This document shows, in pieces, positions 31,643-38,297 of a DNA stretch of 40,403 nt. Positions within the stretch are counted from its first letter, which is position 1. Every line of letters begins with the position of its first letter. Position numbers and translations under genes: made by a program. Below the pieces are notes generated by a model. That model was not told the DNA's origin and searched no databases. It saw only the letters and a list, made by a program, of their open reading frames with translations. This stretch comes from Acidimicrobiia bacterium (lineage in GTDB: Bacteria > Acidobacteriota > Vicinamibacteria > Vicinamibacterales > UBA2999): positions 1-40,403 of the forward strand of contig VFZG01000036.1 of NCBI GenBank assembly GCA_016871275.1, given 5' to 3'.

Positions 31643-31661
31643 ATATTGTTGTAGACAATAT
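31643..31661. promoter_or_regulatory. Perfect inverted repeat before padR: operator candidate
   Basis: ATATTGT at 31643-31649 and ACAATAT at 31655-31661 form a perfect 7-base inverted repeat with a TGTAG spacer, ending one base before the first possible padR start. A -10-like TATGAT (31639-31644) overlaps its left arm. PadR proteins commonly repress their own genes through such AT-rich palindromes. Confidence 0.6.
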
Positions 31662-32012
31662 ATGGGTTCAACTATGCTCGAGCGGGAACTCAAGCGCGGT
31701 AGCGCTGAATTGCTCATCCTGGCACTGCTTGAAGACCGCGAACGGCACGGCTACGACATCGGCAAACAGATCGAACAGCGCTCCGACGGCACGATTGCCT
31801 TTCACATCACCTCGCTCTACCCGACGCTGTACCGCCTCGAGGCCAAGGGCCTCATCGAAGGACGCTGGGTCGAGAAAGCCGGACAGCGTCGACGCCGCTA
31901 CTATCGACTCACGCCCGGCGGCCGGGGCACGCTGGTGCGCCAGCGATCGATCTGGGAAAACTTCGCCAGGGCCGTCAACCGCGTAGCCGGCATCGCCGCG
32001 CCCGGGTCGTAG
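31662..32012 (+). CDS. PadR-family transcriptional regulator
   Basis: A 116-residue PadR winged-helix protein: MLERELKRGSAELLILALLE, then RERHGYDIGKQIEQRS, FHITSLYPTLYRLEAKGLIEG, RWVEKAGQRRRRYYRLTPGG and a C-terminal dimerisation helix. The start may be 31662 or the internal ATG at 31674, which gives the family-like MLEREL N-terminus; neither has a good ribosome site. In Acidobacteria such genes usually sit directly before an ADOP-type ABC permease. Here no permease follows; instead the gene ends against a truncated gene on the other strand. The final residues AAPGS may come from that junction. Confidence 0.85.
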   Translation: MGSTMLERELKRGSAELLILALLEDRERHGYDIGKQIEQRSDGTIAFHITSLYPTLYRLEAKGLIEGRWVEKAGQRRRRYYRLTPGGRGTLVRQRSIWENFARAVNRVAGIAAPGS

Positions 32013-32410
32013 AACCACGCCAGCCGGCCCGAGTTCTTGGTGAGCAGGGCGCGCAGGAAATCGGCGGGCCGCATCACCCGTCCGGCTGCCATCGATTCCC
32101 ACAGTGGTTCCAGCACGGCACCGCCGGGCACGACGACGCGATCTTTTTCGATCTTGATCGATCGCGCCGACACCCAGAACGCAGCGGGCGCGGCGCGCAC
32201 CACGCTGGTGCGCTCCACCGCGCCGGAGCTCTGCATGAACATTTCTCGGACGAGCAGCGGCAGCGCGTGGCCGCGCTCCTCGGGGCGCAGTCCAAGCATC
32301 TCGAAGGTGGCCGTGCCGCCCGTGACTGGCAAGTCAAAAAAGCCCGTGACGGGGGCCCGGTCGTTCGTGACGGCCAGCACGAACAGGGCCGCAATCAGGA
32401 CGCGAATCAA
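32005..32410 (-). pseudogene. N-terminal fragment of a large exported protein
   Basis: From a TTG at 32410 the minus strand encodes a short signal-like start (MIRVLIAALFVLAVTNDRAP) and about 115 further residues: GFFDLPVTGGTATFEMLGL, EERGHALPLLVREMF, VPGGAVLEPLWESMAAG, PADFLRALLTKNSGRLAWFY. The last segment recalls a large uncharacterised acidobacterial protein in which GRLAWFYD continues into a long helical domain. Here, just after FYD (about 32005), the frame enters the antisense of padR and loses any family character. I read this as the front part of a gene truncated by the same event that separated padR from its usual downstream partner. Confidence 0.5.
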
Positions 32411-32528
32411 GGCCCCACTTAGACTTCAAAGTTCCTGCAACCCCTGTCGTCGGTCCCAGCCCAGACAGCCTGAGCGTCGACAATCTTCGCAGGATCGGCG
32501 CCTGGCCTGAACAGCCATCCGGCGGTCG

Positions 32529-32534
32529 TATAAT
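32529..32534 (+). promoter_or_regulatory. Consensus -10 TATAAT, leaderless promoter of the oxidase-like gene
   Basis: A perfect TATAAT is followed by seven bases and the GTG start at 32542. Transcription would begin at about the G of the start codon. No close match to TTGACA lies 16-18 bases upstream; CTGAAC at 32507-32512 is the best. Confidence 0.6.
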
Positions 32535-32541
32535 CCCATCA

Positions 32542-33708
32542 GTGAATCGTCGAGATCTGCTGCGTCTCGGTGGTGCGGCGGCGTTGGGCCTCACCGTTGA
32601 GGCCTGCGCGCCGAGGACCGCCAAGCCGGCGCTGACGCCGTCGCGTCCGGCGCTGCGCCTGCCGCTGGTCAACGTGTCGTGGGATCGCGTGATTCGCACC
32701 ACGATCGGCCTTCGTCCCCATCGACCGTCGGGCTTCGTGCTGAAGGCCGACAAGCTCGACGGCAAGACCGTCATCCACAATTTCGGCCACGGCGGCGCCG
32801 GCATGTCGCTGTCGTGGGGCACGGGAAACATGGCGGCGGAGCTCGCGCTCGCGCATGCCGAGCGCAAGGCCGCGGTCATGGGATCCGGTGTGGTGGGTCT
32901 GACGTCGGCGCGCGAACTGCAGCGTCATGGCTTCGACGTCACGATTTACGCGGCCACCGTGCCGCCCGACACGACGTCGAACATGTCGCTGGCGGGCTTC
33001 ACGCCCACCTCGGGGCTGGTCGATTTTCAGAATCGCACGCCGGAGTGGGAGGCGCAGTTCCGCCAGGCGGTGCGAATAGCCTACCGACGACTGCAGTTGC
33101 TGGTGGGTCCCAAGTACGGCATCAGCTGGATCAACAACTACGCGCCCACCAACAACGAACAGGCCGGCCGCGGCTCGAACGCCTTGCTGCCAGCGGATGT
33201 GCAGGGATCGCGCGTGATCCTGCAGCCCGGCGAGCATCCGTTTCCCATGAAGTACGCGATCGAGCGGCCGGAAATGCGCATTGAGCCGTCGATCTATCTG
33301 GACGCGTTGATGGAGGACTTCCTGTCGTGGGGTGGAACGATCGTGATCCGCACGTTCGAGACTCCGCGCGACGTCGCCGCACTCACCGAGAACGTGATTG
33401 TCAATTGCACGGGCCTCGGCGCCAAGGCGCTGTTCAGCGATCCTGAATTGGTGCCGTTGAAAGGACAGCTGGTGGTGCTGACGCCGCAGCCGGAGATCAA
33501 CTACAGCACCAGCGGCGGAGCGCGTCAGCCGTCCACGCCGGATACCGGCTTCGTGCACATGATGCCGCGCTCGGACGGCATCATTCTCGGCGGCACGTCG
33601 ATCCGCGACAATTGGACGTTCGACATCGAGGAACAGGATCGGCAGCGGGTGGTCGAAGCGCACATCGAGCTGTTCAACGCCATGCGCGCCGTCCGCGGGA
33701 CGAGCTAG
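32542..33708 (+). CDS. D-amino-acid-oxidase-like FAD protein with permuted motif order, exported
   Basis: A 388-residue protein from a GTG. The N-terminus MNRRDLLRLGGAAALGLTVEAC combines a Tat twin-arginine motif with a lipobox cysteine at residue 22. The motifs that normally close a D-amino-acid oxidase come first: GLRPHRPSGF at 56-65 and VIHNFGHGGAGMSLSWGTG at about 77-95. The FAD Rossmann motif, normally at the N-terminus, follows at 112-119 (VMGSGVVGLTSARELQRHG), then TTSNMSLAGFTPTSG, NCTGLGAKALF and RSDGIILGGTSIRDNW. The protein stops at about the point where ordinary family members continue into GLRPxRP, so this looks like a clean circular permutation. The cofactor site appears intact; substrate unknown. 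The stop overlaps that of the convergent S9 gene. Confidence 0.8.
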   Translation: MNRRDLLRLGGAAALGLTVEACAPRTAKPALTPSRPALRLPLVNVSWDRVIRTTIGLRPHRPSGFVLKADKLDGKTVIHNFGHGGAGMSLSWGTGNMAAELALAHAERKAAVMGSGVVGLTSARELQRHGFDVTIYAATVPPDTTSNMSLAGFTPTSGLVDFQNRTPEWEAQFRQAVRIAYRRLQLLVGPKYGISWINNYAPTNNEQAGRGSNALLPADVQGSRVILQPGEHPFPMKYAIERPEMRIEPSIYLDALMEDFLSWGGTIVIRTFETPRDVAALTENVIVNCTGLGAKALFSDPELVPLKGQLVVLTPQPEINYSTSGGARQPSTPDTGFVHMMPRSDGIILGGTSIRDNWTFDIEEQDRQRVVEAHIELFNAMRAVRGTS

Positions 33709-35768
33709 CCGGTTGCGACGCCCAGGTGCGCCGCCGCGAACGCCCATTGATCCGCGCGCTCGGCGATCAGCCGATCCGTCGGCCGATACCCGTGAGACCC
33801 TTGCGCCTCCACGCGAATCAGCGTCGGCCTCTCGCATCCCTGCGCGGCCTGTAGCGCCGCCGTGAACTTGAAGGAGTGGCTCGGCACGACTCGATCGTCG
33901 TGATCGGCGGTGGTGACGAGCGTCGCCGGGTAGCACGTGCCGGGCTTGACGTTGTGCAGCGGCGAGTAGCCGATCAGGAAGGCCAGCTGCTTCGGATCGG
34001 ATGACGATCCGTACTCGGTCGCCCACAACCGGCCGCCGGTAAAACGATCGTAGCGGAGCATGTCCATCACGCCAACCGCCGGCATCGCCACGCTGACGAG
34101 TTCCGGCCGCTGCTCCATGACGGCACCGACCAGCAGCCCGCCATTCGATCCGCCCATCATGCCCAGGCAGCCTGGCGACGTGTAGTGCTCGCGCACCAGG
34201 TACTCGGCGACCGCGATGAAGTCGTCGAACACGTTCTGCTTGTGCTCGAGCATGCCTGCCCGGTGCCACTGCTCGCCGTACTCGGCGCCGCCGCGCAGGT
34301 TCACCGACACGAACACGCCGCCAAGCTCCAGCCACGCGGGCACATCCGATCGATACGCCGGCAGCACGCTGATCGAGAAGCCGCCGTAGCCGTAGAGCAT
34401 GGTGGGATTGCGTCCGTCCTGCTGCAATCCCTTCCTGCAGGTCAGGAAGAAGGGCACGCGCGTGCCGTCTTTCGACGTCGCGAACATCGCGCGGGTCTCG
34501 AACTGCGCCGCGTCGATCGGCGGGGCCGGAGCTTCAAACGGCACGCGGCGGCCCGACTCCAGGTCGTGGCGATACACGGTGGCGGGCTGCAGCGGCGAGC
34601 TGAAGAGATACCAGCAGTCGTATCGATCGGCACGTCCCGACAGTGCGGAGACCGCGCCGGGACCAGGCAGCGGGATGTCGCCCTCGCTCCGGCCATCGAG
34701 CGTGAAGGACTGCAGACGGCTCTGCACGTCGACCAGGCCGTGCAACACGATGCGGCCGCCGATCAGCGCGGCGTCCTCGATCGCGTACGGCTGTTCCGGA
34801 ACCACCACTTTCCACGACACCGGATCGGGATGCTCGAGATCGATCGCAATGATGCGGCGCTTCGGCGCGTCCTTGTCGGATCGCAGATACAAGCGCGACT
34901 GGTAGTTGCCGATCGGCGAGTACTCGGCGTCGATGGTCTCCACGATCGGGCGGATGACGGAGGTCACGTTCGGCGAGACAGGGCTGCCGAGGTCGATGAA
35001 GTGCAGCTGGTTGTTGTGGTTCGCGCCTCGATACGTGCGGATAAACACGTATCGCCCGTCGTCACTGACCGTCGCATTGACGATCCACGACGGGTGGTCG
35101 CTACGCTGATAGATCAGGATGTCGTCGGCCTGCGGCGTGCCGACGCGATGATAGTAGACCGCCTGGCCCGATAGCTCGGCCTCGAGCACCTTGTGCTGTG
35201 GCGGCTCCGGGTAGCGCGAGTAAAAGAAGCCGAGCGAGTCGCGGGTCCACGACAGGTCCGAAAACCGCACCCACGCCAGCGCGTCATCGAGATCTTCGCC
35301 GGTGGCGACCGATCGGACACGCACGGTTTGCCAGTCGGCGCCGCCCACCGACACGGCGTAGGCCAGCCAGCCCGCATCGGGGGACGGTTGATACTGCGCG
35401 AGCGACATTGAGCCATCCGGCCACCGCTCGTTGGGGTCGATGACCACCGCCGGCGGATCGAACAGGCCGGTGCGGAGGTAGACGCGCGCCTGCCGCTCGA
35501 GCCCGCTGTTCTTCGAGTAGAACAGCCGGCCGTTCTCGACCACCGGCAGGCTGGTGCGCGCGTAGTCCCAGAGCTCGGTCAGCCGCCGATGGAAGTGGCG
35601 TCGATGGGGGAGTGACTCGAGGTGGGCGAAGGTGACCGCGTTCTGCGCGGCCACCCATGCGGCGACGTCTGGCGAGTCGAGATCTTCCAGCCAGCGATAC
35701 GGATCGGCGACGCTGACGCTGCCGTAGCGATCGACGACGTCGCCCCGACGCGTCTTTGGGTAACGCAA
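33705..35768 (-). CDS. Prolyl oligopeptidase (S9A)
   Basis: A 687-residue prolyl oligopeptidase of normal length. It begins at a TTG (35768) with RYPKTRRGDVVDRYGSVSVADPYRWLEDLDSPD, the canonical N-terminus, so the start is well placed despite the rare codon and the lack of a ribosome site. The seven-bladed propeller covers about 70-415. The catalytic domain has LYGYGGFSISVLPAYR, nucleophile S541 in GMMGGSNGGLL, the aspartate in TTADHDDRVVP and the histidine in QGSHGYRPTD. There is no signal peptide, so it is cytoplasmic and cleaves proline-containing peptides. It lies 24 bases after the M20 peptidase gene, in the same reading frame, and is probably read from the same transcript. Confidence 0.9.
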   Translation of the reverse strand: MRYPKTRRGDVVDRYGSVSVADPYRWLEDLDSPDVAAWVAAQNAVTFAHLESLPHRRHFHRRLTELWDYARTSLPVVENGRLFYSKNSGLERQARVYLRTGLFDPPAVVIDPNERWPDGSMSLAQYQPSPDAGWLAYAVSVGGADWQTVRVRSVATGEDLDDALAWVRFSDLSWTRDSLGFFYSRYPEPPQHKVLEAELSGQAVYYHRVGTPQADDILIYQRSDHPSWIVNATVSDDGRYVFIRTYRGANHNNQLHFIDLGSPVSPNVTSVIRPIVETIDAEYSPIGNYQSRLYLRSDKDAPKRRIIAIDLEHPDPVSWKVVVPEQPYAIEDAALIGGRIVLHGLVDVQSRLQSFTLDGRSEGDIPLPGPGAVSALSGRADRYDCWYLFSSPLQPATVYRHDLESGRRVPFEAPAPPIDAAQFETRAMFATSKDGTRVPFFLTCRKGLQQDGRNPTMLYGYGGFSISVLPAYRSDVPAWLELGGVFVSVNLRGGAEYGEQWHRAGMLEHKQNVFDDFIAVAEYLVREHYTSPGCLGMMGGSNGGLLVGAVMEQRPELVSVAMPAVGVMDMLRYDRFTGGRLWATEYGSSSDPKQLAFLIGYSPLHNVKPGTCYPATLVTTADHDDRVVPSHSFKFTAALQAAQGCERPTLIRVEAQGSHGYRPTDRLIAERADQWAFAAAHLGVATG

Positions 35769-35792
35769 TGCGGTGCTGCGCCTGCCGAGGCC

Positions 35793-37196
35793 CTACTTCG
35801 CGCGCGCGAGGTCGACGACCGCGTCCCAGTTGAAGCGCACGAACCGGTACAACTCGGATTCGAGGATCCGTTCCTGATCGCTGTGCGCGCCAAACCCCTT
35901 CGGTCCGTCTTCGACATCGGTCGCGGGCCCAATCCCGTAGCACTGCACGCCCTTGCGGCGCAGGAACGCCATGTCGGTCGCGCCCGTGCTCATGGTCGGC
36001 AATGTCACGGCCTTGTAGTGCTTGGTGAGGTTGGCTTCGAGCGCCTTGAAGGCGTCCGAATCCAGCTTGGCGGCGGGCGTCGGTGGCCGGGTGTCGCGCG
36101 CGCCGTAGCTCACTTCGACCTGCGGGTCGTTGACGACCTGCCTGACCATCTCCAGGAACTTGGCCGGATCCTCATCCGGCGCCAGGCGCGTATCGATTGT
36201 GGCGGTGCCTTCTGACGGGATGACGTTGGTGCGGTAGCCGCCGGCGATCACCGTCGGCGACAGCGACGTCCGCAACATCGACCAGTGGCGCGGCTCGTGC
36301 TTGCGCATGTAGTCGTCTGCCGGCTTCGACACCTTGGGATCCGGGCTCAGCAAGTCCTGGTAGCGCTTGGCTTCCTCCGGTGTCGACACCGTGGCCAGGC
36401 GCTTGAAGTAGGCTGCGGTCGTCTCATTGAGCCGCATCGGCGGTGTCCACAGCGCAATCTTGCCGACCGCCTCGCCGAGGTGCGCCAGCGCATTGGTCTC
36501 GAGCGGCACCGAGCCGTGGCCGGCCACGCCGCGTGCCGTCACGCTGATGGCGCGCGGGATCTTCTCAACCGTCTGCACCGACGCAAACTTCACCACGCCG
36601 CCGGAGCGCACCACGCTGCCGCCTTCGGCGTAGCAGAACTCGGAGTCGATGGCGTCGAAGTGCTCGTTGGCCACGAACTGGATGCCGATGCTTGAGCTGC
36701 CCTCTTCGCCCGCTTCGAACAGCGCGATCACGTCGCGATCGAGCGCCACGTGCTGGCGCGCCAGCATCAGCATCACCATCAGCGTGGCCACGACGTTGTC
36801 CTTGTCGTCCACGGTGCCGCGCCCGTAGATGTAGCCGCCGTCGCGCGCCGCGGAGAACGGCGGATGCGTCCACTTCTTCGGATCGACGTTCACCGTGTCG
36901 GTGTGCGCCATCAGCAACAGCGGCCGCTGCTTGCCGGTGCCCTTGATGCGCGTGACGATGTTCGGGCGATGGGGTTCCTTGGAGAACACCTGCACCGGCA
37001 GGCCCTCGGCCTCGAGCACCTGCTTCAGGTAGTCGGCCACCGGCTTTTCGCCGCCCGGCGGATCGGTGGTGTCCATGCGGATGATCGCCTCGAAGTGTTT
37101 CAGCGTCTCGGCCTCGATCGCCGTCCAGTTCGGCTGGGGCGATTGCGCCGTGACTGCCGCCGAGGTGATGGCGACCAGAAGGAATGGGATGCGCAT
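35793..37196 (-). CDS. Exported M20-family dizinc peptidase
   Basis: A 467-residue M20 peptidase with a signal peptide (RIPFLLVAITSAAVTAQ). Dizinc-site residues are visible: H98 and D100 in LLMAHTDTV, the bridging D131 in GRGTVDDKDN, catalytic E164 and ligand E165 in FEAGEEGSSS, with further ligands in FCYAEGG and in GAHSDQE near the C-terminus. The dimerisation (lid) domain spans about 210-350 (SVTARGVAGHGSVP). Members cleave dipeptides, aminoacyl amides or acylated amino acids. TAGAAT lies 6 bases before the ATG. The gene is followed by the prolyl oligopeptidase gene, a sensible peptide-degrading pair. Confidence 0.9.
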   Translation of the reverse strand: MRIPFLLVAITSAAVTAQSPQPNWTAIEAETLKHFEAIIRMDTTDPPGGEKPVADYLKQVLEAEGLPVQVFSKEPHRPNIVTRIKGTGKQRPLLLMAHTDTVNVDPKKWTHPPFSAARDGGYIYGRGTVDDKDNVVATLMVMLMLARQHVALDRDVIALFEAGEEGSSSIGIQFVANEHFDAIDSEFCYAEGGSVVRSGGVVKFASVQTVEKIPRAISVTARGVAGHGSVPLETNALAHLGEAVGKIALWTPPMRLNETTAAYFKRLATVSTPEEAKRYQDLLSPDPKVSKPADDYMRKHEPRHWSMLRTSLSPTVIAGGYRTNVIPSEGTATIDTRLAPDEDPAKFLEMVRQVVNDPQVEVSYGARDTRPPTPAAKLDSDAFKALEANLTKHYKAVTLPTMSTGATDMAFLRRKGVQCYGIGPATDVEDGPKGFGAHSDQERILESELYRFVRFNWDAVVDLARAK

Positions 37197-37202
37197 GGCG
37201 GC

Positions 37203-37208
37203 ATTCTA
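37203..37208 (-). promoter_or_regulatory. -10 hexamer TAGAAT, probable leaderless promoter
   Basis: TAGAAT is followed by GCCGCC and the ATG at 37196, a six-base spacing without a ribosome site. Confidence 0.5.
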
Positions 37209-37288
37209 CACGGAGGTTCTGCCAACCTTGTGACTGCTGGTGGCGGAATCCGGGCGTAATTCGCGAATAGGGAGGCGGCACGCTTTCT

Positions 37289-37340
37289 GAACGTTCGTGT
37301 AGAACGTTCGTGTAGAACGACTGTGAAGAACCTTCGTGAA
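37289..37340. repeat. Four tandem 13-base units
   Basis: GAACGTTCGTGTA occurs twice exactly (37289-37301, 37302-37314), followed by the variants GAACGACTGTGAA (37315-37327) and GAACCTTCGTGAA (37328-37340). The first two units contain the 8-base palindrome GAACGTTC. The array starts 3 bases past the VWA gene's stop and lies about 95 bases upstream of the M20 gene. The remaining gap sequence (37209-37288) shows nothing else recognisable. Confidence 0.8.
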
Positions 37341-37343
37341 GAG

Positions 37344-38297
37344 TTACCGAACAACCCCTCGTCGAGATCGCACCCGGTATGAGTCGTTGGTGACCTTGAC
37401 CCGGATGGTGTGGTACTTGCCGTCGCCGCGTGCCACCGGGGTATAGCCGATCAGATACTGATGGTTCAGCTCCTCGGCGATGCGCTCGGTGGCCGGGCCG
37501 AGCTCCGACGCGCTGCCGATAATCTCGGTATAGCCGCCGCCCTGGCTGGTGAGCTCCTGGAGCGTGTAGGGATTGATGCGCATGGAGTTGCTGGCGTCGA
37601 TGGAATTGATGCCGATCGCGTAGAGGAACACGTCGCTGCGGACCAGCGTCTGTTTGAGTCTCGTCGGCGTGGTGTCGCTGGCCGTGTCGGCGCCGTCGGA
37701 CACCAGCAGGATCGCCGCCCGCGGGTGCTGGCGCGATTCAAACAGCGGCAATGCCGCATCGATGGCGTCGTACATCGCGGTGCCGCCCGACGGGCGAATG
37801 CCATCCAGCGTCTGCCGCATGCCGGCACGCAACGTCGTCCAGCCCGCGAACAGGCGCGTCTCGTGATTGAAGCCGAGCAGCGACGCTTCATCTTCAGCTG
37901 CCAGCAGCCGGTCGAGGAAGTGTGCGAGGGCGGCGCGCGCGTCGGCCATGCGCTGTCCGCGCATGCTGTCGCTGATGTCGAGCGCGAGCGACAGGCTGAC
38001 GGGCACGCGCTCCTTGGCGAACTGCGTGATTGGCTGCGCGATGCCGTCTTCTTCGACGATGAAGTCCCGTTGTCCGAGGTGGCTGATCAGCCGGCCTTCA
38101 GCGTTGCGAACCGTGACGGCGGTGGTGACGAGCTCCGCGCCTGCCCGAAACGTGTTCTTGTCGCGGATGTCGATGGGCTTGCCCTGAGCGAGCGGCCACG
38201 AGTCGAATGGGCCGCACGCCAGCGCGACGACAACAACGGCAACGCTATTTCGCAAAGTTGTACAACGCGCTTCGCGTTCGGACGAACAGCTCGCCAT
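37344..38297 (-). CDS. VWA-domain protein, acidobacterial VWFA-related type
   Basis: A 317-residue protein with a von Willebrand factor A domain of the acidobacterial VWFA-related family (TIGR03436). The family N-terminal module appears as FRAGAELVTTAVTVRNAEGR and LGQRDFIVEEDGIAQPITQF. The VWA domain follows with a complete MIDAS: LDISDSM, the Thr in GGTAMYDA and the Asp in SDGAD. It ends LIGYTPVARGDGKYHTIRVKV and RVRSRRGVVR, as usual. The start is uncertain: ATG at 38297 or TTG at 38255, after which a signal peptide (RNSVAVVVVALACG) begins directly. Both lie inside the end of the upstream PQQ/EF-hand gene, so the genes are coupled. It is exported and probably mediates metal-dependent protein contacts. 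Confidence 0.87.
   Translation of the reverse strand: MASCSSEREARCTTLRNSVAVVVVALACGPFDSWPLAQGKPIDIRDKNTFRAGAELVTTAVTVRNAEGRLISHLGQRDFIVEEDGIAQPITQFAKERVPVSLSLALDISDSMRGQRMADARAALAHFLDRLLAAEDEASLLGFNHETRLFAGWTTLRAGMRQTLDGIRPSGGTAMYDAIDAALPLFESRQHPRAAILLVSDGADTASDTTPTRLKQTLVRSDVFLYAIGINSIDASNSMRINPYTLQELTSQGGGYTEIIGSASELGPATERIAEELNHQYLIGYTPVARGDGKYHTIRVKVTNDSYRVRSRRGVVR

Noticed and set aside
38180-38200. GCCCTGAGCGAGCGGCC as another copy of the 18104 repeat
   Set aside because: Matches only about ten bases and lies in normal coding sequence of the VWA gene without an insert-like segment.
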